64,000 bases of DNA, from NCBI RefSeq assembly GCF_002223055.1, contig NZ_NKFL01000007.1:1054001-1118000 (forward strand), given 5' to 3'. Under the pieces are notes generated by a model that saw only the letters and a list, made by a program, of their open reading frames with translations, had not been told where the DNA came from and ran no database searches. The position numbers and the translations under genes were made by a program. This document shows, in pieces, positions 53,056 to 61,963 of this stretch. The DNA is from Burkholderia sp. HI2500. Lineage in GTDB: Bacteria; Pseudomonadota; Gammaproteobacteria; Burkholderiales; Burkholderiaceae. Every line of letters begins with the position of its first letter. Within the stretch, counting starts at the first letter, position 1.

Positions 53056-53149
53056 GCACAGGCATGCGTCGACGACGGCACGGGGCTTGCCGCTCGACGC
53101 TGAATCGAATGTCATCTCACGGGCAACGCGACACGCGACGCCCGACCAA

Positions 53150-56100
53150 TCACCCCACCGCCCGCATGTGATCGAGCAGCGCCTGCAACGGATGGCGCAC
53201 CTGCTTCGACGACATCCGCTTCACCTGGCTGCGGCACGAATAGCCGGTCGCCAGCGCCTCGCCTTCGTCCTCCGGCCCGTCCACGTGTGACGCCCACGAC
53301 TGGGCATAGATCGTCTTCGACGTCGCGAGATTGCGCGCCTCGTGCCCGTAGGTACCCGACATCCCGCAGCACCCGGTCGACTCGACCTTCAACCGCAGCC
53401 CGTGCCGCGCGAATACCTGGGCCCATTGCTTGCCGCTGTCGGGCGCATTGGTCTTCTCGGTGCAGTGCGGCAGTAACCGGTACGACGTGGGCACGCCGCC
53501 GACACCGTCGCCAGTACCAGCCTCCGGCAACGCCTGCAGCAACCACTCCTGCGGCAGCGCAACTTTCGGCACATCGGTGAGCCCCGTCACCTTCAGGTAC
53601 TCCTGCCGATACGTGAGCGTCATCGCCGGATCGAGGCCGACCAGCGCGACACCCGAGCGCGCCAGCGCGGCCAGCTGCGTCGCATTGCGGATCGCCGCCT
53701 GCTCGAACGCGCGCAGGAAGCCCTGCACGTGCAGCGCCTTGCCGTTCGGCGCGAGCGGCGCGAGCCACACCTGGAAGCCCATGCGCGCCGCCAGCTCGAT
53801 CAGCGTCGCCAGTTGCTCGGTATCGAAATAGCGCGTGAAGGTGTCCTGCACGATGACGACGCTGCGTGCGCGCTGCGCATCGCTCAGTGCGGCAAGCGCC
53901 TGCGGATCGGCCGGCTTCACGCGCCATTGACGGATCACGGCCGCGAGATCGAAGCGGCTCAGCAGCGGGCTGTCGACCATGCCGACGTGCCGCTCCAGCA
54001 CCGTGCGCACCCATCCCGAGCGCATCAGCCCGTTGTACAGCGCGGGCACCCGCGCCATCCACGGCATCGTGAATTCGAGCGAACCGATCAGGTAGTCGCG
54101 CAGCGGCCGCAGGTAGCGCTGGTGATACAGCTCGAGAAAACGCGAGCGAAACTCCGGCACGTTCACCTTCACCGGGCACTGCCCCGCGCACGACTTGCAC
54201 GCGAGGCATCCGGCCATCGCGTCGTACACCTCGTGCGAGAAATCGGCTTCGCCGTTGCGCGCCGCGCGGCTGTTGCGCCAGCGCGTGGCAAGGCCGCCCA
54301 GGAACGGCTGCCGCGCACGCGCCGCCGCGACGACGTCGACGCCGGCCTGCCCTTGCAGGCGCAACCATTCGCGCATCAGCGACGCCCGCCCCTTCGGCGA
54401 TTGCACGCGTTCGCGCGTCGCCTTCCACGACGGGCACATCGCGTCGTCCGGATCGAAGTTGTAGCACGCGCCATTGCCGTTGCAGTGCATCGCGGTGCCG
54501 TAGCTCTGCCACACGCGCTCGTCGATCTGCCGGTCGTGGTCGCCGCGCGTCGGCACTTCGTCGATCTTCAGCAGCCGCATCGTGTTTTCCGGCGGCGTCG
54601 CGATCTTGCCCGGGTTGAACTGGTTGTGCGGATCGAACGCGGCCTTCAGTTGCTGCAGCGACGGATACAGCTCGCCGAAGAATGCCGGCGCATATTCGGA
54701 GCGCACGCCCTTGCCGTGCTCGCCCCACAACAGGCCGCCGTGGCGCTGCGTGAGCTCGGCCACCGCATCCGATACGGGCCGCACCAGCGCCGCCTGCTTC
54801 GGGTCCTTCATGTCGAGCGCCGGCCGCACGTGCAGCACACCGGCATCGACGTGCCCGAACATCCCGTATTGCAGCCCGTGGCCGTCGAGCAGCGCGCGGA
54901 ATTCGGCGATGTACGCGGCGAGGTTCTCGGGCGGCACCGCAGTGTCCTCGACGAACGGCTGCGGGCGCGCCTCGCCCTGCACGTTGCCGAGCAGGCCCAC
55001 CGCGCGCTTGCGCATCGCATACACGCGCTTCACCGCGTCGTCGCCGGCCGCGAGCGTGTGCCCCAGGCGCTCCACGCTCGCATCGGTGCGCAGATGGTCG
55101 ACGAACGCGCGCACGCGTGCATCGACGTCCTCCGCATCGTCGCCGCTGAATTCGATCAGGTTGATGCCGAGCGTCGGCCGGGCGTCGTCCTGCGGGAAAT
55201 ACTCGGCCACGCTGCTCCACACGAAGTCCTTCATCGCCAGCATCAGCACCTTCGAGTCGACCGTCTCGATCGACAGCGGCTGGTGCGCGAGCAGGGCACG
55301 TGCGTCACGCAGCGCGTCCATGAAGCCCGCATAGCGCACGTTGACCAGCACCGAGTACTTCGGGATCGGCAGCACGTTGAGCTTCGCCTCGACGACGAAG
55401 CCGAGCGAGCCTTCCGCGCCGCACAGCACGCTGTTCAGGTTGAAGCGGCCGTCCGGTTCGCGCAGGTGCGCGAGGTCGTAGCCGGTCAGGCAGCGGTTGA
55501 GCTTCGGAAACTTCGCTTCGATCAGCGCCGCCTTGTCGTCGCTGATGCGCCGCGCGGTGCGGTAGACCTTGCCGATGCGGTCCTCGCGCGCGCAGCGGCG
55601 CTCGAGCTCGTCGTCCGCGAGTGCTTCGCTGTGCAGCTGCTCTCCGCCCATCAGCACGAAATCGAGCTCGAGCACGTGGTCGCGCGTCTTGCCGTACGTG
55701 CAGCTGCCCTGCCCGCTCGCGTCGGTGTTGATCATTCCGCCGACGGTCGCGCGGTTCGACGTCGACAGTTCCGGCGCGAAGAACAGCCCGTGCGGCTTCA
55801 GCGCCGCGTTGAGCTGATCCTTGACGACGCCCGCCTGCACGCGCACCCAGCGCTGCTCGACGTCGATTTCGAGGATCCGGTTCATGTTGCGCGACAGGTC
55901 GACGACCACGCCGTCGGTCAGCGACTGCCCGTTGGTGCCCGTGCCGCCGCCGCGCGCGGCCACCGCGACGTCGCGATGCGCGGGCTCGGCGAGCAGCCGT
56001 GCCAGCAGCCGGACGTCGTCCGCATGCGCGGGGCAGATCACCGCTTGCGGCAGGCGCTGGTAGATCGAGTTGTCGGTGGCCTGCACCGTCCGGTTCGCAT

Positions 56101-56209
56101 GGTCCGCGCGGATTTCCCCGGCGAATCCGGCGGCCTGCAGCGCGGCGAGAAAATCACGGTACGCATGCGCGGGCGGGCTGGCGGGACGGGGCAACGAGGC
56201 GATCGACAT
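53150..56209 (-). CDS. ydiJ: YdiJ-like FAD/4Fe-4S D-2-hydroxyacid dehydrogenase
   Basis: A 1019-residue protein, equal in length to E. coli YdiJ (1018). The N-terminal FAD_binding_4 domain has ARGGGTGTNGQSL (residues around 84-97), and a linked FAD-oxidase C-terminal domain follows. An iron-sulfur domain has CLACKSCAGQCPV around residue 667, and a CCG-type domain has STGCCGMSGTYGHE near 948. YdiJ-type enzymes oxidise D-2-hydroxyglutarate or related D-2-hydroxyacids and pass electrons to quinones. It is divergent from a LysR-type gene, with a dyad between them. The ribosome binding site at 56209 is weak. Confidence 0.92.
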   Translation of the reverse strand: MSIASLPRPASPPAHAYRDFLAALQAAGFAGEIRADHANRTVQATDNSIYQRLPQAVICPAHADDVRLLARLLAEPAHRDVAVAARGGGTGTNGQSLTDGVVVDLSRNMNRILEIDVEQRWVRVQAGVVKDQLNAALKPHGLFFAPELSTSNRATVGGMINTDASGQGSCTYGKTRDHVLELDFVLMGGEQLHSEALADDELERRCAREDRIGKVYRTARRISDDKAALIEAKFPKLNRCLTGYDLAHLREPDGRFNLNSVLCGAEGSLGFVVEAKLNVLPIPKYSVLVNVRYAGFMDALRDARALLAHQPLSIETVDSKVLMLAMKDFVWSSVAEYFPQDDARPTLGINLIEFSGDDAEDVDARVRAFVDHLRTDASVERLGHTLAAGDDAVKRVYAMRKRAVGLLGNVQGEARPQPFVEDTAVPPENLAAYIAEFRALLDGHGLQYGMFGHVDAGVLHVRPALDMKDPKQAALVRPVSDAVAELTQRHGGLLWGEHGKGVRSEYAPAFFGELYPSLQQLKAAFDPHNQFNPGKIATPPENTMRLLKIDEVPTRGDHDRQIDERVWQSYGTAMHCNGNGACYNFDPDDAMCPSWKATRERVQSPKGRASLMREWLRLQGQAGVDVVAAARARQPFLGGLATRWRNSRAARNGEADFSHEVYDAMAGCLACKSCAGQCPVKVNVPEFRSRFLELYHQRYLRPLRDYLIGSLEFTMPWMARVPALYNGLMRSGWVRTVLERHVGMVDSPLLSRFDLAAVIRQWRVKPADPQALAALSDAQRARSVVIVQDTFTRYFDTEQLATLIELAARMGFQVWLAPLAPNGKALHVQGFLRAFEQAAIRNATQLAALARSGVALVGLDPAMTLTYRQEYLKVTGLTDVPKVALPQEWLLQALPEAGTGDGVGGVPTSYRLLPHCTEKTNAPDSGKQWAQVFARHGLRLKVESTGCCGMSGTYGHEARNLATSKTIYAQSWASHVDGPEDEGEALATGYSCRSQVKRMSSKQVRHPLQALLDHMRAVG

Positions 56210-56297
56210 GGGTAAAGGCGGCAGTGTGGGTGGAACCGGCCGGCTCGCGCGGCTGAAACATGATTTTTTAGCAAGTTTCCACGCGACCGGGAATTCC

Positions 56298-56313
56298 AGT
56301 ATCTTTGGATACT
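56298..56313. promoter_or_regulatory. LysR box between ydiJ and the LysR-type gene
   Basis: AGTATC-tttg-GATACT is a perfect 6+4+6 dyad with T-N11-A spacing, in the 152-base divergent region. Confidence 0.6.
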
Positions 56314-56361
56314 TCGCGAGAAACAAACGAATTCTGCTCCGGCGAATATTGCATAAAACTC

Positions 56362-57258
56362 ATGAATTACCGTCGCCTCACCCCGTCGATGTCGCTGCTG
56401 CTGGTATTCGAGGCCGCCGCGCGGCATGAAAGCTACACGCGCGCGGCCGAGGAGCTGTCGCTGAGCCAGAGCGCGATCAGCCGGCAGGTCCAGACGCTCG
56501 AGGATCAACTCGGCGTGCCGCTGTTCCGGCGCGAGGGCCGCTCGGTCAAGCTGACCGAAGTCGGGCGCCGCTACTTCACCGAGCTGAGCGGTGCGCTGGG
56601 GCGCATCCGCGGCGCGACGCTGCAGGCGATGTCCCACCAGGCAGGCGCCGGCACGCTGCGGCTCGCGACGCTGCCCACATTCGGCTCGAAATGGCTGCTG
56701 CCGCACCTGCACGATTTCTACGCCGCGCATCCGGGCGTGACCGTGCACCTCCATTCGCGGATCGGCGCCATCGATTTCCTCAACGACGACCTCGACGCGG
56801 CCATTACCGTCGGCGCAGGCGACTGGCCGGGCCTGCACGCGCACCGGCTGTACAACGAGTTCCTGATCGCGATCGCGCCGCCGGACACGGGCAGCGCAAG
56901 CCGCCGCAAGGCCGACGCACGCACGCCGGCGTGGGCCGCGAAGCAGACGCTGCTTGGCGTGACGAGCAACCAGCAGGCGTGGGCGGAATGGTTTTCGCAC
57001 TATCGGCTCGACCATCGGCAGATGCGCGTCGGCCCGAGCTTCGAGCTCACGTCGCACCTGATCCAGGCGGTGCGGGCCGGGATGGGGATCGGGCTCGTGC
57101 CGAAAGTGCTGGTGGAAGACGAGCTGAGCCGCCACGAGCTCGTGTCGATCGGCGACGCGATCACCAGCCAGCGCAGCTACTACCTCGTCTACCCGCCGGG
57201 GAACGAGACGCTGCCGTCGCTCGTCGCGTTCCGCGAATGGCTGCTGAAGTCGTGCTGA
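56362..57258 (+). CDS. LysR-family regulator of ydiJ (putative)
   Basis: A 298-residue LysR-type regulator of the GcvA type. The HTH is at about residues 15-50 (AAEELSLSQSAISRQVQTLE), and the effector domain has AITVGAGDWPG and AVRAGMGIGLVPKVLV. The start at 56362 gives the usual MNYRRLTPS opening; a frame beginning at 56305 runs through the dyad. It is divergent from ydiJ, which it probably activates in response to a 2-hydroxyacid or a related metabolite. Confidence 0.92.
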   Translation: MNYRRLTPSMSLLLVFEAAARHESYTRAAEELSLSQSAISRQVQTLEDQLGVPLFRREGRSVKLTEVGRRYFTELSGALGRIRGATLQAMSHQAGAGTLRLATLPTFGSKWLLPHLHDFYAAHPGVTVHLHSRIGAIDFLNDDLDAAITVGAGDWPGLHAHRLYNEFLIAIAPPDTGSASRRKADARTPAWAAKQTLLGVTSNQQAWAEWFSHYRLDHRQMRVGPSFELTSHLIQAVRAGMGIGLVPKVLVEDELSRHELVSIGDAITSQRSYYLVYPPGNETLPSLVAFREWLLKSC

Positions 57259-57280
57259 AATGCGGCCGGCGTCGGGCCGC

Positions 57281-58135
57281 TCAGGTGCGCCATTCGCCGA
57301 GAATCTGCTCGGCCAGGTAGTCGCACGGCGGGCGCGCGGACTGTGCGCTGCGCGCGAGCACGACCTCCATTTCGCCGAGCGGCGGCAGCCCGTGGCTTTC
57401 CGACAGCTGCACGAGATGATCGGGAATGCAGCAGCGCGCCAGCGGCGCGACCGCGAGCCCGGCCTCCACCATGCTGAGCAGGCCGAGGTGGCTCGGGCTC
57501 TCGTACGACATCCGGTACGGGATCTTCCGCCGGTTCAGCGCCTTGACCGCGTGATCGCGCGCCATGCTGCCGCCGTGCGTGAAAAAAGCCACCGGCAGCG
57601 GCCGCTCTTCCCACACATTGCGCTTCGGCGACCCGACCCAGACGAGCGGCTCGAGCCGGATCAGCTCGCCGGTCACCCCCTTGATCCGCGTGAGGCACGC
57701 GAGGTCGACCGTGTTGTCCTTCAGCATCGGCACGAGCGCGCTGCTCGGCTGGCCGATCACGCGTATTTCCACGCGCGGATGCATCGCGGCGAACTTGCCG
57801 AGCACCTGCGGCAGCAGCGACGAAATGTAATCGTCGGGCACGCCGATCGTCACGCGGCCGCGGACCTCCGGGCGCACGACCGACGCCCAGGCCTCGTCGC
57901 GCATCGCCAGCATCCGGCGGCCGTATTCGGCGAGCATCGTGCCGTCGTCGGTCGGCGTCACGTTGCGCGTGTCGCGGATGAAGAGCGGCTTGCCGAGCGC
58001 GTCTTCCAGCGCCTTGATCTGCATGCTCACCGCCGACGGCGACCGGTGCACGGCCTGCGCGCCCTGCGCGAACGATCCGGATTCCGCCACGGCCACCACC
58101 ATCGCGAGCACATCGAGGTCGAGCTTTTTCATCAT
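57281..58135 (-). CDS. LysR-family regulator divergent from a LysE exporter
   Basis: A 284-residue LysR-type regulator. HTH: FAQGAQAVHRSPSAVSMQIKALE at about 23-45. The sensor domain has IGVPDDYISSLLPQVLGKF and MVEAGLAVAPLARC. The start is either of two adjacent ATGs (58135 or 58132). It is divergent from a LysE/RhtB-type gene over 107 bases containing an AAACTGA/TCAGTTT dyad, a standard regulator-exporter arrangement. Confidence 0.92.
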   Translation of the reverse strand: MMKKLDLDVLAMVVAVAESGSFAQGAQAVHRSPSAVSMQIKALEDALGKPLFIRDTRNVTPTDDGTMLAEYGRRMLAMRDEAWASVVRPEVRGRVTIGVPDDYISSLLPQVLGKFAAMHPRVEIRVIGQPSSALVPMLKDNTVDLACLTRIKGVTGELIRLEPLVWVGSPKRNVWEERPLPVAFFTHGGSMARDHAVKALNRRKIPYRMSYESPSHLGLLSMVEAGLAVAPLARCCIPDHLVQLSESHGLPPLGEMEVVLARSAQSARPPCDYLAEQILGEWRT

Positions 58136-58143
58136 CTTCAGAA

Positions 58144-58166
58144 AAACTGATTAATCGATTCAGTTT
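58144..58166. promoter_or_regulatory. LysR-type dyad in the lysR/lysE-type divergent region
   Basis: AAACTGA and TCAGTTT are separated by 9 bases (ttaatcgat), 8 bases upstream of the LysR-type start. Confidence 0.5.
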
Positions 58167-58242
58167 ATCCCGTTTTACTGTTCTCCTCCACGATCGGACA
58201 ATGCATCCCGTCAGCCCTTACTCGTTGCAGGAATCATCAGAC

Positions 58243-58890
58243 ATGCATACGTCCGGATCGCTCTACGGATTTCTCGTCATCGGCGGCATGCTCGCGGTCA
58301 CGCCCGGGCCGAACATGGTCTACGTGATGTCGCGCTCGATCGCGCAGGGACGCACCGCGGGGCTCATCTCGCTCGGCGGCGTGATGATCGGCTACCTGTT
58401 CTACATGTTCGGTGCGGCGTTCGGGATCACGACGCTGTTCATGAGCGTGCCCTACGCGGGCAGTGTTCTGGCCGTGGTCGGTGCGGCGTACCTGTTGTAT
58501 CTCGCGTGGCAGGCCGTCAGGCCCGGCGGCCGCTCGCCGTTCGAGGTGCGTGCATTGCCGAGCGAGCGCCCGCTTCGTTTGCTGGCGATGGGCGCGACGA
58601 CCAGCGTGCTGAACCCGAAGCTCGCGATGCTGTTCATTTCGCTACTGCCGCAGTTCATCGACTACCGGAACGGCAGCGTGCTCGGGCAATCGCTGTTCCT
58701 CGGTTCGTTGCTGATCACCGCGTTCGCTTGCGCGAACGGGCTGGTGGCGATCTGTTCGAGCCGCATCGCGACGTTCCTGCACGGGCGCCCGACCCTGCTG
58801 CTCGCGCAGCGCTGGGCGATGGGGCTCATTCTCGGCGGGCTCGGCGTGCAGATGGTGGTCGATGCTTCGAGGATGGCGGGCATGGCGTGA
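58243..58890 (+). CDS. LysE/RhtB-family amino acid exporter
   Basis: A 215-residue protein with about six membrane helices. The family signature MLAVTPGPNMVYVMSRSIAQ is present, with NPKLAMLFISLLPQF in the second half. It exports amino acids or similar small solutes. AGGAATC lies upstream of the ATG at 58243; an ATG at 58201 would add a polar leader and is less likely. Control by the divergent LysR-type gene is expected. Confidence 0.9.
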   Translation: MHTSGSLYGFLVIGGMLAVTPGPNMVYVMSRSIAQGRTAGLISLGGVMIGYLFYMFGAAFGITTLFMSVPYAGSVLAVVGAAYLLYLAWQAVRPGGRSPFEVRALPSERPLRLLAMGATTSVLNPKLAMLFISLLPQFIDYRNGSVLGQSLFLGSLLITAFACANGLVAICSSRIATFLHGRPTLLLAQRWAMGLILGGLGVQMVVDASRMAGMA

Positions 58891-58924
58891 CGGCCGCGAG
58901 CGAACCGCTGAACTGAAACGGAAG

Positions 58925-58954
58925 CGGCCGGTGGGCAACATTGCCCACCGGCCG
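58925..58954. terminator. Bidirectional hairpin terminator
   Basis: A 13-bp stem pairs 58925-58937 with 58942-58954 around acat. It lies between the convergent LysE-type and APC genes. There is no long T-run. Confidence 0.55.
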
Positions 58955-58987
58955 TCATGCAGGAAACCCTTCGTCGGCGCAACCCGG

Positions 58988-60436
58988 TCACTTCGTCAGC
59001 AGCTCCGCCTCCAGCTCGCGCAACCGTTCCGGAAACCGGACGCGCAGCACCAGGAACCACCCGAGCCCGATCGCCAGCAATGCGACGAACACATAAGGCA
59101 GCCACGCATAGACGCCCGCCGGCACCGGATACACGCTGCCGGCCAGCGGAATCGCGAGCAGCACGACCGCCACGACGCTGATCACCACATGCCGCGCACG
59201 CAGCCGGCGCTGCCGGCGCAGATAAAGCGGCGCGCCGATCGCCACCAGCACGTACGCAAGCAGCCAGCCGTACGTCGCGATCGAACTGAGATAGCCATAC
59301 GAATCGAGCAGCGCGGTGCCGCGTGCGGTGAACACCAGCGCGGTCACCAGCGCCAGCACCGCGATCAGCGCCACCGCGACGTGCGGCGTCGCATTCCGCT
59401 CGTGCGCGTGGCCCGTCGATGCATGCAGCACGCCCTGCCGCCCGAACGTATAGACGATCCGCGCCGCCGCATTGATCGACGAGAAGAATGCCGCGAAGAA
59501 GCTCAACGCCACGCCCAAGTCGATCAGCACACCGACCCAGCCGGCCCCGAGCCGATGCGCGAGCACCGCGAGCGGGCCGTCGACCTGATCGAGCGGCGGC
59601 GTCTGCCCGTGGAACGCACTCACCATCCCGTATGCGCCGATCACGAACAGGATCGCCGGCCCGACGACGCTGATCAGCACCGCGCGCGGAATCGCGCGGA
59701 ACGGGTCGCGCGCTTCCGCGCCGAGCACGGTCGCGCTCTCGAACCCCGTGAAGCTGAAGAACGCGAGCACCATCCCGAGCTGCAACTGCGTCGGCTTCAC
59801 GCCTTCCAGCGCCAGTTGCGCGCGATCGACCGGATGCCCGCCGAACGCGATCGTCCCGACCACGACGACGGCGATCAGCAGCAGCGTCGCGAGTTCGACG
59901 AACAGCGTGAAGCGCGTGGACAGCCGGATGTCGCGAAACGCGATGTACCACGCGGCGAACGCGGTGACGACCGTGAGCCCGAGCACCACGCCGAGCGGCG
60001 TCGCACTGCCGAGCAGTCCCGTCTCGCGGCCCAGCACCAGAAACGTGTTGATCGTCCCCTGCAGGATGCCCGCGGCAGCCACCGCATAGGCGATCAGCAG
60101 CGACCAGCCGCAGATCGCGCCCCAGACCGGCCCGATGCCGGCCGACACGTACGCGTATAGCGCCCCCGGCGACGCCGAATCGCGCGCGAACACCGAGATG
60201 CTCCACGACGCGAACAGCAGCGCAACGATCGCGAACAGGTAGGCCAGCCACGTGCCGTTGCCGGCCGTCGCGAAGACGGCGGGGATCAGCACGCCGATCC
60301 CGCCCGACACGCCGACGAGGCCGATCGACTGCGCGATCAGCTCGGGCAGGCTCAGATAGTTGCGCCGCAGGCCGCCTGCCGGCGGCACGGTATTGTGCGC
60401 AGGCAATGCCTGTGCGGTGCTTGCTGGATGACTCAT
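58988..60436 (-). CDS. APC-superfamily permease of the sulfur operon
   Basis: A 482-residue amino acid/polyamine/organocation permease with 12 membrane helices. ELIAQSIGLVGVSGGIGVLI forms the substrate-contacting helix 1, and FFSFTGFESATVLGAEARDP is typical of helix 6 and after. The substrate is not evident. It lies 117 bases after sfnB on the same strand, at the end of the sfn operon, so uptake of an organosulfur compound or sulfur amino acid is a fair inference. Confidence 0.88.
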   Translation of the reverse strand: MSHPASTAQALPAHNTVPPAGGLRRNYLSLPELIAQSIGLVGVSGGIGVLIPAVFATAGNGTWLAYLFAIVALLFASWSISVFARDSASPGALYAYVSAGIGPVWGAICGWSLLIAYAVAAAGILQGTINTFLVLGRETGLLGSATPLGVVLGLTVVTAFAAWYIAFRDIRLSTRFTLFVELATLLLIAVVVVGTIAFGGHPVDRAQLALEGVKPTQLQLGMVLAFFSFTGFESATVLGAEARDPFRAIPRAVLISVVGPAILFVIGAYGMVSAFHGQTPPLDQVDGPLAVLAHRLGAGWVGVLIDLGVALSFFAAFFSSINAAARIVYTFGRQGVLHASTGHAHERNATPHVAVALIAVLALVTALVFTARGTALLDSYGYLSSIATYGWLLAYVLVAIGAPLYLRRQRRLRARHVVISVVAVVLLAIPLAGSVYPVPAGVYAWLPYVFVALLAIGLGWFLVLRVRFPERLRELEAELLTK

Positions 60437-60553
60437 CGATTTACCTCGTCAGGAATGAAGCAAGGCCGCCTACGCGGCGGTGCTGGCTGCCAATGCGGCC
60501 ACCGGGTTTCCTCGCCCATGTTTCGTCGCGGGAAATACGCCGGCACGACCCGG

Positions 60554-61789
60554 CTAATTCCAGGAATGGCGCGCGGGCTTCACGCCGTTGAGGTAGTAGT
60601 TGCCGATCGCGTGATACTTCCAACGCACCGGATCGTGCAGCGTATGCACGCGCGCGTTGCGCCAGTGGCGGTCGAAGTTGTATTTCGCGAGCGTCGACTT
60701 GCTGCCGCCGAGTTCGAACAGCTTGCTCGCCGCGAGCAGCGACACCTCGGTCGTCGCGATCTTCGCCTCGCCCACCGCGATCGCGGCCTGCGCGACCGTT
60801 TCCTCGCTCGGCTCGCGTTTCGCCGCGTCGACGAAGCGCCCCGAGCGAGCGAGCAGCGCTTCGGCCGCGTGCACGCGGTACGCGATGTCGCCGATCTGCG
60901 CGACCGTCAGCGGATCCTCGCTCGCGCGTTCGACGCCGCTGTCGATCCACGGGCGCGCATGCTGCTGCACGAACGCGATCGTGTCCTGCAGCGCGGCGCG
61001 CGCAATGCCGAGGTCGATCGCGGCGGTCGTGATCTGCGCGAACGGGCCCGCGAAGGTCGGGCGGTCGTACGAACGCTGCGTGTGGAAAATTTCGAACGGG
61101 CTCACGCGCACGTTCTCGACGATCACCGTGCCGCTCGCGGTCGTGCGCTGCCCGAAGCCGCTCCAGTCGTCCACGACGGTCAGCCCGGGCGCACCCTGCT
61201 TCACGAACGCGAGCACGGCCTGCTCCGACTCGTCGAGCGCGAGCACCGGAATCCAGTGTGCGAACAGCGTGCCGGTCGAATAGAACTTGCGGCCGTTCAG
61301 CACGAACGCGTCGCCGTCGCGGCGCACACGCGTCTGGATATCGAGCACGTTCTTGCCGCCCGCTTCCGAGAACGCGTTCCCATAGCGCGTGCCCTTCAGC
61401 ACGAGATCGAAGAAGAAGCGCTTCTGCGCATCGCTGCCTTCGAGGCGGATGTCCTCGATCAGGCAATAGTGGTTCTGCGGGATCTGGCCGAGCGACGGGT
61501 CGGCCTGCGAAACGATCGCGATCACTTCCGCGAGCGTCACGTTCGACACCTCCGCGCCACCGTATTCGCGCGGCACGGTGATGCCCCACAAACCACTCGA
61601 CGAGAACAGCTCGATCTCGTCGAACGGCAGCTTGCGCTCGCGGTCGCGCAACGCGGCGTGCTCGGCCAGTCGTGCCGCGACCCGGTGCGCGACGTCGAGT
61701 GCCTCGGCATCCGAGCCGATGACGGGAACGGGAGCGTGTGGGGTGCCCGCTTGCGGTTGCACGTTTTCTTCGATGAATTCCGTAGACAT
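60554..61789 (-). CDS. sfnB: SfnB-type acyl-CoA dehydrogenase-fold flavoprotein (sulfur acquisition)
   Basis: A 411-residue protein of the acyl-CoA dehydrogenase fold. Its text includes ELFSSSGLWGITVPREYGG, the flavin-contacting AFSEAGGKNVLDI, and the C-terminal NYYLNGVKPARHSWN that marks SfnB and the DszC-like group. Such enzymes are thought to act as flavin-dependent monooxygenases or desulfurising enzymes on sulfones and related compounds under sulfur limitation. The start at 61789 gives the typical MSTEFIEEN opening. It follows sfnG after a 174-base gap that holds a dyad at 61851-61867. Confidence 0.9.
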   Translation of the reverse strand: MSTEFIEENVQPQAGTPHAPVPVIGSDAEALDVAHRVAARLAEHAALRDRERKLPFDEIELFSSSGLWGITVPREYGGAEVSNVTLAEVIAIVSQADPSLGQIPQNHYCLIEDIRLEGSDAQKRFFFDLVLKGTRYGNAFSEAGGKNVLDIQTRVRRDGDAFVLNGRKFYSTGTLFAHWIPVLALDESEQAVLAFVKQGAPGLTVVDDWSGFGQRTTASGTVIVENVRVSPFEIFHTQRSYDRPTFAGPFAQITTAAIDLGIARAALQDTIAFVQQHARPWIDSGVERASEDPLTVAQIGDIAYRVHAAEALLARSGRFVDAAKREPSEETVAQAAIAVGEAKIATTEVSLLAASKLFELGGSKSTLAKYNFDRHWRNARVHTLHDPVRWKYHAIGNYYLNGVKPARHSWN

Positions 61790-61850
61790 GTAGATTCCGG
61801 TAAAGCGCATGAACCGGCCGGCGGTGCCGCGAAGCGTCCGCCAGCCTCCT

Positions 61851-61867
61851 GTTTCGATATCCGAAAC
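61851..61867. promoter_or_regulatory. Dyad between sfnG and sfnB
   Basis: GTTTCG-atatc-CGAAAC is a perfect 6+5+6 inverted repeat with T-N11-A-like geometry, 62 bases upstream of sfnB. It may mark an internal promoter. Confidence 0.4.
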
Positions 61868-61963
61868 GTTGAACTTGGATGACCCGCAAGAGCGGTCGAT
61901 GTCACCCGTTCGATCGGACCGCGCGCGGCATGCGTGAACGCGCGCCGCGCACCGGCCTCCGCG

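Noticed and set aside
53729..56215. An 828-codon open frame antisense to ydiJ
   Set aside because: Same shadow effect. The translation is a charged low-complexity mix, while the other strand encodes a complete YdiJ of expected length.
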